64,000 nucleotides of DNA from Acanthacorydalis orientalis (Eukaryota; Arthropoda; Insecta; Megaloptera; Corydalidae): positions 31,975,956 through 32,039,955 of the forward strand of contig CM068318.1 of the NCBI GenBank assembly GCA_034766995.1. The letters run 5' to 3'. Of the stretch, positions 22,130-35,123 are shown piece by piece. Made by a program: the position numbers and the translations under genes. The notes under the pieces were generated by a model that was given only the letters and a program-made list of their open reading frames with translations, was not told the DNA's origin and searched no databases. Each line of letters opens with the position of its first letter. Position 1 is the first letter of the stretch.

Positions 22130-22231
22130 CGATTGACAAATTTTTGATAGCATTTCTTCATCTTTTTGCGATTATTCCAGTGCGCGTTTCTTGTTTGCAG
22201 AACCACTCAATTTAATTTGGTCGTCGCTCAT
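22130..22231 (-). pseudogene. hAT-like (ZMYM1-type) transposase N-terminal remnant
   Basis: The minus strand starts at ATG 22229-22231 and reads MSDDQIKLSGSANKKRALE, stop, SQKDEEMLSKI. This resembles the Lys/Arg-rich SG-x-x-NKKRK-type start of ZMYM1-like hAT transposases, which is followed by a helical Glu/Lys segment. Only about 34 codons are recognisable, with an internal stop, and no dimerisation or catalytic domain was found. The assignment is tentative. Confidence 0.35.
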
Positions 22232-24456
22232 GTTTATTTGAGTATATTATTACTTCAAACGCTTATAACCGCCAATAGTTGCAACGAATTTCTGACAATA
22301 GAATTTCTGACGATATTCTGACATAGAATAAGAAAAGAATTACAAATGTTTCGAAAGTGCCACCATTAATATAGAGATAGCATGATCATTCTACAGAAAC
22401 AGCTATAGTCAGTACTTTTAATTCAAAATTATGAAGTTCTGTTACATAAATTTCAAAAACAATTTGAACTAAAAAATTTTTAGATTTAATTTTTCATTTC
22501 ACCTGTAAATCAAAATTATGATTGAAAATAAAATTTCCAGCATTTCAAAACTTGTCCCTCCCAAAATTTACCGCCCTGTTTACTTGGGCAATGGTCCATA
22601 TTGATCTTGTCTAAATCCTACTCTGTACATAAATTCAAATTCTCTGTATACATAAAAGCATGCTCAATATCAATATAAATTGCGATAACAAACTTATTTC
22701 TCTGTTCAATTTCATTTACAGGTGAAGAGCTGTTTGGTAGAAAATTCGATTACTATAAATAATTTTGAGTAATAAATTCAGAGCGTGATTTTATTGTCAG
22801 CTTTGAGGTAGATATTTTTGATTTCTTGTTTTATATGTATCTCTACTGAAAACCCAATAACGATATTCAAATAATTTCTTCCATTAATCAAATGAACTTT
22901 GATGCTTGAGTGACCGAGAATTATTCATTTTTTCATATCGGTATACTCGGATAAGTAAAGAAATTTATTCTGAACTTGTTATTTATATTATAAACAATTT
23001 TTATTACTGTTAAATCAGCTAATTCTTAATAAATGTTATTGTATTTTGATTTTATTAACTTAAGTACACTCATTTAAATATATTTAAAAAATTGTAAAAT
23101 TTAGAAAAGAGTTCATACATTTTAAAATATTAATTTTTCAGAATCATCAATTAAATTTAAAATTTTATCAATAACAAATCTTGTGCATTTTTTATATCCG
23201 ATTGATTTGAAAACTAGTACATAACTGATTGTATAGAACAGTGTTATTCGGACTATTATATTTTGTATATAAATAAATCAATGAATTCATTAATTTAAAT
23301 AACAAATTATCGCTTAATCTAAGAAAAAAAGTCATAATTGAAATTTAAATTCTTTTTGAATGAAGTAAATATTCTGTCTCTCATTAAAAATATCAACTGA
23401 ATTATATAAATGCTGTGACATAAAAAGTTAATGTCACTTACTTTTTGTAAGAAAATTATTTTTATTTCATTATTTTCTACATACGGACAATAAATGTTCA
23501 AAATGACATATACAGCCACTATACATTTAAGTTACAAGTAAAAAAATTGTGAAGAAAAAAGATGTTAATCGTTATTGTTTTGTGTTTCTGCGCGTCTGTT
23601 ATTTAATCATTTGCACATAATCATTGCGGCTAGTAACTGTTTTGGCGTTTATGTTTTTGTGGACAATTTTAACACGTATCATCGTTAGATTATTTTAACT
23701 GGAATTCAAACAATTACCTGTCACTGTTGAATATCGAATCCAGATATCGAAAACAAGAATTTGACAACAGAGACCTCAAGCATTCTATTCAGAATCTTGA
23801 AAATAGTTTATATCCACGATATATCCATCAAAACCCAACATCAAAAATTTGATGTATTATTTCTAATAATTAGAATTAAAAACGAATGAGTGGTTATAAC
23901 CATAATATTTAATGAAATGGAATTATATCACACATTTTTACTGATAAATCATTTCCATATAACACTTTTTAATGATTCATATTCAATAATTGCGTATTAT
24001 TAATTTTGATCATTTTTTATGCATTTTAATATCGATAATATATTTTAAGATTAATTATATATAATTATCTGCATATCAATGCTTGTTCAACTTAAACATA
24101 GTAGACTGCTAAAAAATTCTAAAATATTAAGAAAAAAAATATAATTTAAGTTTTAAAAATCATTAGGGTTATCATAATTCCCCAATAGATTGATGACTCG
24201 TCTGTTTTTAATTAAGCAAAAATGTAGAAATAAAAATTGTACAATAGTGAAATTTACATCATTTGTACAAAAATTATTTTTGTGAATAGCTCTAAACATG
24301 CTACATATTTTGTACCAAAAATAATAAAAAGTTATATTTAAAAGTTTTGATAATATAACTCTGTTTCCTTAATCATAATTGAAGCAAAATATCATAATTA
24401 TATTTTGTAAACAAGTAAGAGTGGTTCTATTTATTATATAGTCACATACACACATA

Positions 24457-24462
<6 letters not shown>
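22232..24462. other. No recognised gene
   Basis: AT-rich. It holds a 15-bp tandem repeat (GAATTTCTGACAATA-like, about 22287-22316). A 66-codon minus-strand frame (23319-23519) has no recognised motif. Confidence 0.5.
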
Positions 24463-24847
<385 letters not shown>

Positions 24848-24975
24848 TGTAATAATCGACAATTTTTATATAGAATTGTATCAAAAGCACAGAATTATAG
24901 GAGGTATCTTCTATTTTTTTCATAAATTGTACTGAGACCAGTAGCATACTGGTTACTACCGTCAGAAAAGTTCAC

Positions 24976-24994
24976 ATACACACAGGTACACACT

Positions 24995-25028
<34 letters not shown>
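24976..25028. repeat. (CA)n-(TA)n microsatellite
   Basis: CACACA runs pass directly into a TA run, just upstream of the Tigger-like element. Confidence 0.9.
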
Positions 25029-25221
25029 AAGTCACACCCTGAGTTACGTAACATGCGACTTATGTAATAAATCCGGAAAATTACAAATATGAAAATTCTG
25101 AGAAATACTAGCGCGTCTGAACACGTTTGCGGCATTGACACCCATCGCAGTACGTATATACATACAGTAACAGATGCCTCGGATGAGTCATATTACCCAC
25201 CACCCATTTATAGAGAATATA

Positions 25222-25375
25222 ACATAAACAACAGTCCACCTGTTCATCACCACCTACTTAGAGACGATAACATCATCAACGATTCAGTGTTTATCAACAC
25301 CTACTTAGAGATGATGTTACAGACGACGGTCCAATTGTTCATCACCACTCTCTTTGACATGAGGACAAAGACGAC
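25222..25375 (+). repeat. Imperfect tandem repeat inside Tigger-like element
   Basis: Three units of roughly 45-52 bp share GTTCATCACCAC and CACCTACTTAGAGA. They lie where transposase coding sequence would be expected. Confidence 0.6.
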
Positions 25376-25429
25376 GGTAGAGATGATAACATAGACGAAG
25401 AGTTGGATGGATTTCATTCTAACGTAAAA

Positions 25430-26220
25430 GTTATTTAGCTGTCTCCTAGAACCATCTCACTGTTGCGACCTATGGATCAATGTGCTATTGCGACTGTCAA
25501 AGCACACTATCTGTGTTGTACATTTTTTCAAGTAATCAAAGCCATTGTTAACGATAAGAGCATTACGCTACTTGATTACTGGAAGGACGATAATATCTTT
25601 AACGCTATGAAAACATTGGGATGGCATGGGATGAAATCAAGCAAATAACAATGAACGCAGTCTGGAAAAAGCTCTGCCCAGAAATAGTTTAGAAGTTTAA
25701 GCGTTTCACAGAAGAAGAGCAGACAATAACGGATACTGAGTTGACATAAAAATTACAGCAAGCGACGGAGCAGTGAACTCAACTGGCAGAGCAACTAAAC
25801 CTAGAAGTGGATAACGGTGACATAAACGAGCTTCTTTTGAAAAAGAGCTTACTAATGATGACCTTATTCAGTTGGAGGCATTCCATAATTCCGAAGAAAA
25901 TACTAAACCGACTAACCGCCAACTCCAGACGTAAAGAAATTTACAATGAAGGGACTAACCGTGGTTCTTAACCGGATAGACATGGCGTTAGCAAAATTAG
26001 AATCGATAACAAGAAGCGTATGACCACACAATCTACTTTAGACATGTTTGTGAGATGCCGTTCACAACAAAGTCAAGACAAAAACTCATACGACTCCGAT
26101 TACCCTCAGTATTCAACAACGAGTTGCCGCAGAACAGCATTCCTTTTCACAATCATCCACCCCTAGGGCAGGTTACTACCGTACAAAGCCAACTTAGCCG
26201 TCAAAAGACAATGTTTTATT
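25430..26220 (+). pseudogene. Tigger/pogo transposase C-terminal remnant
   Basis: Order of motifs: LRPMDQCAIATVKAHYL (the conserved QPMDQG-I block after the catalytic site), LLDYWKDDNIFNAM, MAWDEIKQITMNAVWKKLCP, FKRFTEEEQTITD, LEVDNGDINELL, then SWRHSIIPKK. This is the recognised layout of pogo/Tigger (jerky-like) transposases after the third catalytic residue. Stops and frameshifts interrupt it at several places, for example TAG after CPEIV. The N-terminal CENP-B-like DNA-binding region and the first two catalytic residues are absent. A basic open stretch, KSRQKLIRLRLPSVFNNEL (26055-26324), follows. Confidence 0.7.
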
Positions 26221-26477
26221 TGGAAAGTGAATATTTCAGTTTGTTTTTTATATTTTTAATATATTTCTCATACTTTCACAGTTTATATCAGAGTAAATAC
26301 TGCTACATGATGTTTCTTTTATAAAATAATAATATGTAAATAATGTATACACATATAATAATAATAAATATTGCAGTTACTTATGAAGTTACACTTAAGA
26401 AATTTACAAAGTTGACTTACGTAAAATTCAAGTTCCGTAAAGATTTCCGGAACGCATTTCTTAAGTCACTAGGGGTG

Positions 26478-26480
<3 letters not shown>

Positions 26481-26522
<42 letters not shown>

Positions 26523-26534
26523 TATATACATATG
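26481..26534. repeat. (TA)n microsatellite
   Basis: TA run of about 36 bp followed by AAATATATATACATATG. Confidence 0.9.
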
Positions 26535-26860
26535 TGTGTGTGTATGTTTCACATATTTTTGCGCTATGAAATCAGAAAATAGTTAATCCATCAATATACT
26601 ATTTAATTGAAATGAAACCGAATTCATATAGCTGATTCTGTTGTTCATATTTATTTTCACCGCATATTTATTTTCATATTTAATTCACCGCATGTCTTTC
26701 TGTTCCTCAATGAATAAATAACAGATAAATTATATTCTAATTATTTTATAAGGGCCGAACATTTTCGTCTTCATTCGCCAATTTCTTCTTCTAACAATTT
26801 CTAACACATTAAGAGAATAGCATGTTTGTATGTGTGTAACGTGGTTTGTGCATGGGCGTG
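26535..26860. other. No recognised gene
   Basis: Ordinary AT-rich sequence between microsatellites. Confidence 0.5.
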
Positions 26861-26861
26861 T

Positions 26862-26865
<4 letters not shown>

Positions 26866-26904
<39 letters not shown>

Positions 26905-26944
26905 TATATACATATATATATACATATATATATACATATATATA

Positions 26945-26990
<46 letters not shown>

Positions 26991-27025
26991 CATAAATATA
27001 TATATATATGTGTGTATATATATAC

Positions 27026-27070
<45 letters not shown>

Positions 27071-27100
27071 CACATATTTGTATATATATATATATTTATG

Positions 27101-27175
<75 letters not shown>

Positions 27176-27298
27176 TGATATATATGTATATAGATATATA
27201 TATATATATATTGATACATATGTATATGTATATATAGATATATATATGTATATATATATACACATATATATGTATATATATATACACATATATATGTG

Positions 27299-27331
<33 letters not shown>

Positions 27332-27431
27332 GTATATATATATATGTATATATATATGTATATATATATGTATATATATATGTATATATATATATATGTA
27401 TATATATGCATATATATATATATATATATGC

Positions 27432-27469
<38 letters not shown>

Positions 27470-27490
27470 GTACATATACGTATATGTGTA
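26866..27490. repeat. Very long compound (TA)n / TG / CA microsatellite
   Basis: More than 600 bp of TA broken at fairly regular spacing by G or C. Units such as GTATATATATAT recur at 12 bp around 27330-27385. It generates many long spurious Tyr/Ile open frames on both strands (up to 260 codons), none credible. Confidence 0.97.
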
Positions 27491-28135
27491 TAGTACAACA
27501 TAGTAAAAGGGAATGTTAATTCTTTTGGTAAAATGTTTTTATTTAGTTTATTAGCAAATAGCGCTGCTTTTAGATTATAGAAAAAAAGCATCTAATTTTA
27601 GAAACTAATATTAATTTAGTTTATATAGAATATTATGTCATTTCAATCAGTCGAGTTTAGAAACTTTTATTTTTTCTTTTATTTAATTTAATGTTTATTT
27701 GTTCACAATAGATAGTATTGGAAGTAAATTCAATAGAAACTACTGTATTTCTAGGACATAAACCGTATATACTTTCGAGAATTAATATTTTGTAATCTGT
27801 TTGCAAAAATTGTGAGGATTATTTTAATACTGGCGTAGTAAATTTTAAAAGGAATGTATTAACGCACATTTCTTCTTTTGTCTTCAAGATGACAAACATG
27901 TATTTGAGGAATATTTATGTCACGTACTAGCTAATATTTTATAACAAAATAAAAATAATGTAGTATTTCAAGTATAAAAATAACAAAAAAAAATAATTTT
28001 AAACATCGTTTGATCTTATTCTTTTTATAATCTCCTTGCTATTTTTAAAATATAAAATATATTCATAAAGGTAACCACCCACGTATATAATGTACGATTT
28101 TTGTGCTTTCACTAATTCCATAGCATAAGATATAA

Positions 28136-28136
<1 letters not shown>
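27491..28136. other. No recognisable feature
   Basis: AT-rich sequence; nothing recognised. Confidence 0.5.
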
Positions 28137-28205
<69 letters not shown>

Positions 28206-28208
28206 GTA

Positions 28209-28278
<70 letters not shown>

Positions 28279-28281
28279 CGA

Positions 28282-28333
<52 letters not shown>

Positions 28334-28334
28334 T
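28137..28334. repeat. Long (TA)n microsatellite
   Basis: About 198 bp of TA with occasional G/C. Confidence 0.97.
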
Positions 28335-28359
28335 ATGCTATGGAGTATCCATACATCCA

Positions 28360-28868
28360 TTCGTTATGAAATATATTTCGGTGCTTTTAATTTAAACCAA
28401 TCATGGTTCTGTTTTAAATGAAAATATTTTCTCGTCGTTTTAGGATTTTGAAATGTTAACTTTTACATTTAAAAGCATTGTATATTTTGGCCAAGTAGCT
28501 GACATAATTTCACAAAAAAATAATAAAAATGATGATGCCCGAAAAATATCATATTAGCCTTTGCATACTTTTCGCATTCCAATTAAAAAAAAATACTACT
28601 TTCCCACAGAAAAGATTTATTCATCTGTTGGGAAAAGTATTGTGACACATGAAACATGCAAAAAATGCTAAAATAGTTTAAAGATCCGAAAATGCATTAC
28701 GAATTGTTGAACTTGCGCTGACTTATTTTTATCATCAAATGATTCATTAGGTATCTAACAGATGCAGCAGTTATACAAAATAATGATGGATATTTTGAGA
28801 ATTGAAATGTATTCCATTTTTCTGTAAACATACACTTTTTGTAAAAAAAAACGAATTAATTTTTAAAC

Positions 28869-28872
<4 letters not shown>
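28360..28872 (+). mobile_element. mariner-derived MITE, family TTAGGTGTA, copy 4
   Basis: 513 bp. Right end ACGAATTAATTTTTAAACCTAA then TA 28873-28874; the left end is degenerate. The + strand shows the same start (MMMPEKYHISLCILFAFQ-like, in broken frame). The same junction follows (CATGCAAAAAATGCTAAAAT). Confidence 0.8.
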
Positions 28873-28938
<66 letters not shown>

Positions 28939-28940
28939 AT
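28873..28940. repeat. (TA)n microsatellite
   Basis: TA run starting exactly at the MITE target site. Confidence 0.95.
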
Positions 28941-29829
28941 CCTTTACTTGCACGCACTTATGTCGTTCTTTTTTCTGTCTGATTAGTTTTTACACTTTCC
29001 ATATATTGTCAAATTGTCAACCATAATAAGGAATATTAGCATGAAACATTTCTATACTGTTCATCTATTCATTGGTCATTTCTATAAGCCGAAGTAAAAT
29101 ACTGTGTACACAAAACAAATAAAGATAAAAATTAAATTTCAAAATTAATTGCTTATACGTAATTACTTTGTATTATAATATAATAATAATTAAAAATACA
29201 TAAACATAAACAATCGAACATATATTTCAACCTAGAAATTAATTTTAATACATCTATTTTTCTATTTTTACTAGATTTAAAGTATTAAAATAGTTTAAAA
29301 TAGAAACATTGAAGTTAAAAACATGATCACATTATTCGACTATAAAATAATATTTTTATATTTCATAATATATATTTTTTTAAACTGTTAACTAATACAT
29401 TAATTAGCATTTTATGAAAATCCATTTCCGCATTTATTTATCTTGTTTGTAATGTTTCATCACTAATAGCTTTATGAACAGGTTTAACATTGTTCTGAAT
29501 TATTAAGCGAATAATGATGAAAACTAAAAGGGGTAAATTTTACTAATAATAAAACCATTTAGAGTAATTAACAAATGGAGCGCTGATATGAACATTTAAA
29601 TAGCGAATTATTATTTTCACTACCCTTAGTTTTCAATTTTTAATAATTTAAAATTGCACAAATATTTATATTGCTATAAAATAAATGTTGTGAAAATTTG
29701 CTAAAACTAAATATTATTTTTAAGAATTTAGATTTTATATTTTAAAATAAATTACTGATATACAACGAAAAAAAATATTTTAATTTCATTCTTTTTTATT
29801 ATATTATTTTCTGTAATTATTTAATACTA
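28941..29829. other. No recognisable feature
   Basis: AT-rich sequence; nothing recognised. Confidence 0.5.
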
Positions 29830-29831
29830 TA

Positions 29832-31036
29832 CGAGATCCAATGATCAGAAAATATCTAGACTGAGAAACCAACTCAATTTAGTAAGTGGGAGGAGACATC
29901 AGTGATATTACATGATGCTACAATCATATATAAGTTGACTGCCATTAAGTCTGTGCCAAAAAGTTATTTTTTTCGAGAGTAATAGTGGTTTTTGTAATTA
30001 GATTTTCATTACCCCGTCGATTGTTCGATTAAACAGATTAAAAACTGATTTCTTAGAAGATACCTTATGTCAAGCCATGTACTATGAGTAGTTAAGATCC
30101 TTGAAGGAAGGCAAAACTTTAATCACAGAATATGAATAATTAAAGAAAAGGCTTTCAAATTTCAAAACAGATGAAACTATATTCATTATTCATGAACTTA
30201 TTTGTATTAAACAGCGACTGACTATTAAAAAAATCTCAGAATACTTAGAAAGATCATACGAATCTTGTTAAAGTATTTTAATCAGTTCTTTGGGATTGAG
30301 TCTTGTTACTGCAAAGTTTGTTCCTCATCTCTTAACGGAAGATCAAAAAGAAAACAGATGGACATTTTAAAAGATCTTTTAAAAAGGAGGGAAAGCGAAC
30401 TAAAATGCATGGATAATATCGAAACAGATAATGAAATTTAGAAATATAGCTATGACGTAGAAACAAAGTATCAGTCATAGCAACAGAAAGCATCGAGTTC
30501 TCTAATATTGAAGAAAATTCGGTAAGTGAATTCGAATATGATAGCCACGATTTGAGCCAGAATATGATCACATTTTCGAACTCTTAATAGCTTGTTCGTC
30601 GTGAAAAGATACCGATAGATCAAGCAATAAATCAAAATTATAATCTGGAAGTTTTAGAAGCGGTTACTTGATTCAGTTAGAAAAAAGCGACGTTAAATTT
30701 GGGAATATGTATCTTATATATTTCATAATAATAACCAACCACCGTATTATTCCTTTCTGACTCAATAGTTTTTGGTGAAGAGTGTCACTTTAGTTTTACA
30801 TCCACAATATTTACTTGACTTAACCCCGTGTATTTTTTTTATTTCCAAAACTCAAGAACTCATTAAAAGAAGCCGATTCGATTATTATCAAACAATTAAG
30901 TTAAAAAAAATTCGGACACTGATCTAAGAGAGATTCTGTAAGCTATACAAGGAGTGATTTCAATATTTTAATATAGAATATATTTAATAAATGAACAATT
31001 ATAACACTCTTTCGTGAAATTTTTGATCAACCCTGA
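29832..31036 (+). mobile_element. Nearly full-length decayed mariner, 1.2 kb
   Basis: Left end CGAGATCCAATGATCAGAAA after TA 29830-29831; right end TTTTTGATCAACCCTGA before TA 31037-31038. The ends pair imperfectly as inverted repeats. The + strand carries an ordered but heavily broken transposase. It is among the oldest-looking copies. Confidence 0.7.
30040..30930 (+). pseudogene. mariner transposase remnant
   Basis: Readable in order: KQRLTIKKISEYLERSYESC (second helix-turn-helix), then SLVTAKFVPHLLTEDQKENR (the linker block before the first catalytic Asp). A degraded region follows, and then HPQYLLDLTPCIFFLFPKLK (the third catalytic block with Asp replaced by Ile). The first and second catalytic blocks are not clearly readable. 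Many stops and frame changes show long decay. Confidence 0.65.
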
Positions 31037-31038
31037 TA

Positions 31039-31440
31039 TTGTCTAAACTATTAAGTATGATGGAAAAATCATTACGACATAAACAAGGTTTTCACTGGCT
31101 GGAATAATAAATATTATTCAAATTGATAAAATATTGAATAATGAAATCTACAATAAAATATTTACAAATTTTATATTCATTAGAACAAATGTATCATCAC
31201 TTACTACAATAATGATTTTTCTGTACAAAAATATCCCAAACCGTAATTCAAGTTTATGTTAAGGATGTCTGTTAACAAAATAAAATGGACACATAAGTAA
31301 AAAATGGATACGTTTCCACAATCGTCAGATGTGTATCTGTTAAAATTCTTATAAAAAGAGTTTCATATCATAAAAGAGCTAAAATATATTGTAAATCGAT
31401 ACAACAATCTCTAACAATAATCATCAGGCTATACTACATC
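31039..31440. other. No recognisable feature
   Basis: AT-rich sequence; nothing recognised. Confidence 0.5.
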
Positions 31441-31456
31441 CATATATATATATATA

Positions 31457-32130
31457 CACGGAGAAGCACAAAAAATGTACACACAATTTACCGTACAAAA
31501 TATCGGCGTAAAAGATTTATTACTAAAATTATACAGACATCAAGTGATGGCTCTACGTAATATTTGACTTTAACAATCATAACATGTGCTTAAAGTAGTC
31601 ACCATTAGCGTCCAGACACTTTTGACTTCGGCGAATTACTGTAGGAGCAACGTTGGCCAAAGTACTAACTGATTACTATACATGACATTTCAAGTTTCCT
31701 CCACCACTCACAATACTGTGCATTCTTCGATTAGGATCGTCTTCATTCATGGCATGCAACACTTGAGATCTGAACTTTCCAGTTTCTTCTCTTAAGAATA
31801 CGCTGTATGCTTTATTTGCTAACTCCTCTCTTACTTGCACATTGTCTAGAAGACTTTTGTAACAAGTGAATAAATTGTTCTATCCATATCCTCGAAAGTA
31901 GGAATCGTTACTGTGCGATACCTCCCAGATCTTTGCTTGTGCACATCATAAATGGCACCATCGGTTTTAAATTTATCACAAATGCGTGCAATTGTCAGAC
32001 TATCCTGAATGACTGCAATTGACTATCCTGCCAGTCGCATACTGGCTTTAGAATTGATGTGATTAACGATATCTTTTGAGAAAACATCATACTACATCAT
32101 ACTGCCTCGGTAATTCGATTCCGCAATGAA
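31457..32130 (-). mobile_element. Tc1/mariner-like (DUF4817-type) element, internally deleted
   Basis: Minus-strand pieces in order: HINSKASMRLAG, then DKFKTDGAIYDVHKQRSGRY (N-terminal winged-helix/HTH linker), VTIPTFEDM, HAMNEDDPNRRMHS (linker before the catalytic domain), and finally ANVAPTVIRRSQKCLDANGD (C-terminus). The catalytic core between the last two is absent, and frames shift. The 3' end shares the start and ATTATACAGA patch with 15481-15990. Confidence 0.6.
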
Positions 32131-32182
32131 GAAAATCTGCAGATAATCTCTATTAAAGTATATGTACATTTTTGAGCCTCTC

Positions 32183-32187
<5 letters not shown>

Positions 32188-32232
<45 letters not shown>

Positions 32233-32264
32233 TATATACACATATATATTATACATATACACAG

Positions 32265-32341
<77 letters not shown>
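32188..32341. repeat. (TA)n / (CA)n microsatellite
   Basis: About 154 bp of TA with CACACA inserts. Confidence 0.95.
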
Positions 32342-32345
<4 letters not shown>

Positions 32346-32640
32346 GAATATTATAACCGCATTGTCATTATCTTAATAGCATGCAACTTATAAACATTCG
32401 CATGTTTAATGCAATAAAAATGCATTGTATATTTTCTAGTGCAATTTTATTTGACATTGAACTTTTGTAACGTTATTGATTCATATGTAAAAAACCAAAT
32501 GCAATAACAATTGTTCCGTTTGACCATCGACATTTTTTACATGACTTGCATTGACAGTGTTAATAGTTGCATTGATAATTATAAAGGTTTTTATTATTGA
32601 ATATTTATTTATTGTCATTATAAATAAGGTTAGTTTATGA
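32342..32640. other. No recognisable feature
   Basis: AT-rich sequence; nothing recognised. Confidence 0.5.
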
Positions 32641-32729
32641 AACACACACAAACACATACACACACAGACACATATATATATATATATATATATACATATT
32701 TTGGGTGTGTGTATGTGTGTGTGTGTGTG
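32641..32729. repeat. (CA)n-(TA)n-(TG)n mirror-complementary repeat
   Basis: A CA-rich arm (about 32641-32672), a central TA run and a TG-rich arm (about 32704-32729) could pair as a large hairpin. Confidence 0.85.
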
Positions 32730-32759
32730 GATATGTGTACCAATGTATGCATGTAGGTT

Positions 32760-33965
32760 AAAGGTAATTATAGTAGAACTCTAGTATCCGGCATAACCTC
32801 TGTCACCGCCGGAGAACGAAATTTCCTGTAAAGTAGATTGTATGGATGTTTTAGTTAATGAATAAAAAATAACTTTCATGAAGTTATCGTTTAATGATGA
32901 AATTGTTTTCGAGTAAAAAATTAACAGTATTTATATCACTATTGAAACTCAATAATTATTAAAAAACTATCATTATTTTTTTTACTTTTGAAATAAATAT
33001 TAATTTAGTTTCGTTTTTATTCTTACAATTAACTCAGTAAAATTCAGTTTAAACATTCTGTATCATTATTTATTAAAGCAATTTCATTTTTATATACAGT
33101 AATTTTTTAAATATCAAAAAGGGCAGCACTTCATTTTTATTACTTTTTTAAGTTATGAATCTTTTGTGATTATAATATTTTTTTTCTTATTTACATGCAC
33201 GTTTTAAAGAATATTTTTTGACATTTTTAATTTTAATTTTAGATGCTATAAGACGTGTTTTAAAGAAAATTAAATCATTACTATATTGTCAAGGCACATA
33301 TAACTTAGAAACATCAATAAATCTTGAATTTTTTGCCCAGAGTAATAATAGTGCAAAATACCTAGTCATCTAGAATTATCTACCTAAAAAAATGTCAAAA
33401 ATATTAAATATAAACATTTTAAATATATTGAATAATATAGCTTGTCATTTATTAAATAAGTAAATTTATTTGAATTTTTCTAGTATTAATTTTGTTACGC
33501 TTATGTTTATATGTATGTATGTATACATAAACATACACAAATAGAGCATCATCTTTCCAGACAACATGTCTGCATATTCTCTAACATGAAAAGCTGTCTA
33601 ACATTAATCCTTTAATAATGCAAACCCCAGTGAACATGTAACATCTGATTTAAATGTAATTCAAATTAACTGAAATATTATAAGAAACTTTTGAGTTGTC
33701 TAACAAATTTCTAAGGCCTGTCAATTTTTTATATAGTTTATTTATGTAAATTCGTTTCTTATATATTTGCCGCAATTCTAATTTAAAATTTCTTTAAGTT
33801 TAATTGGATGTGTACATTAAGCTGAATATATTTTCTATACTTTTTAGTATTAGGTTAATATTTTATAGAAAATAATTTATTAGGTAACTTTATTTGAGAT
33901 ATGTATTCTTTTCATATTTAAAAAAAATAAATTCAGTTTGAATTTTCCCTAAAAATTTTTTTCCA
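32760..33965. other. No recognisable feature
   Basis: AT-rich sequence; nothing recognised. Confidence 0.5.
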
Positions 33966-33968
33966 AGC

Positions 33969-34030
33969 TATATATATATATATATATATATGTGTATGTG
34001 TAAGTGTGTGTGTGTGTGTGATGTATATAT
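33969..34030. repeat. (TA)n-(TG)n microsatellite
   Basis: TA run followed by TGTGTG run. Confidence 0.9.
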
Positions 34031-34290
34031 AAAGCTATAATGAAAAGACAACCGTCAAATATATTTATATATGAAAAAGTCATCTGATGTTAATATTTCA
34101 TCATTTTATTGTATCAAGGTTAATTTTATTAATAAACAAAGACATTTTACCTTTCTATTCGCAAAAAAATTATATTATCGTAATGAAATTTCTCTGTCAA
34201 GCTTATACATCAAATAAATATTTGACGTATAATTTAATATGATAAATGAATAACAATGTTATATTTTACAATTTTTTTACAATATAAAAG

Positions 34291-34291
<1 letters not shown>

Positions 34292-34345
<54 letters not shown>
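34292..34345. repeat. (TA)n microsatellite
   Basis: TA run of about 54 bp. Confidence 0.95.
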
Positions 34346-34347
<2 letters not shown>

Positions 34348-34999
34348 AATTTAAAACTACAAAAAAAATATATTTCGTAAATCTGATTACCAGCAAAGAT
34401 GTTTAAAAATATAAATCAATAAATTATTAACCAGAAAATATGTGATAAGGAAAAAATAATTTAATTAATTCCACGACAAAAACAGTATATCCAAAAATAA
34501 TTTATCGTAAATATATTAGTTAATTATATTTTAGTAAATTATTACTCAAAGTCTCTGTTTTTAATTCCAAGTAGTTGAAAATTTAACAGTCCTATAACCA
34601 TAAAAACAAATTTAATAAAATTTAAATCAAGATGATATGATTGTAAATTGACACTAATGTTTTTTTATTACTTATTTACATTTCAAGTAGATCCGTTGTT
34701 TAATTTACATATTTAATATTAATGTACTATAATACAAAACATTTATTAATATTTTATGAGAAAATGGAAATAGTTTAATGAAAATATGTTTGTACTAAGG
34801 TCATATTCTTAATTAAGTTCAATTGTAATAATATTATTTAATATAAGCATTGATAATATCATAAATGGTAATAAAAATTCAATTTAAACATTTAGCTTTT
34901 CTTGTTGATATTTTAATATTTACAATATATTAATTATTAAATAAATTAATGAGTTATTTAATAATTGTGGGGTTAATATGTACTTTAATTGTAAATGTT
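34346..34999. other. No recognisable feature
   Basis: AT-rich sequence; nothing recognised. Confidence 0.5.
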
Positions 35000-35002
35000 T
35001 TA

Positions 35003-35050
35003 TCTGTCTCTCTATCTATTTATATATCTGTCTATCTATCTATCTATCTA

Positions 35051-35118
<68 letters not shown>
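35003..35118. repeat. (TATC)n-(TA)n microsatellite
   Basis: Tetranucleotide CTAT/TATC repeats pass into a long TA run. Confidence 0.95.

Positions 35119-35123
<5 letters not shown>

Larger units (their letters stand above)
25031..26480 (+). mobile_element. Tigger/pogo-like element, decayed
   Basis: The ends look like inverted repeats: left CACACCCTGAGTTACGTAAC, right (reversed) CACCCCTAGTGACTTAAG. Each is followed by a CCGGAA-containing stretch. A TA-rich microsatellite abuts each side, so the TA target duplications cannot be read. The + strand holds the C-terminal half of a DDE_1 transposase. The 5' part (25089-25420) is replaced by short imperfect tandem repeats. Confidence 0.65.

Noticed and set aside
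26809..27591. Open frames up to 260 codons of Ile/Tyr/His repeats on both strands (also 5262-5492, 24515-24935, 28112-28421, 44433-44757, 49350-49953)
   Set aside because: They translate (TA)n microsatellites, which lack stops in some frames by composition. They are not genes.
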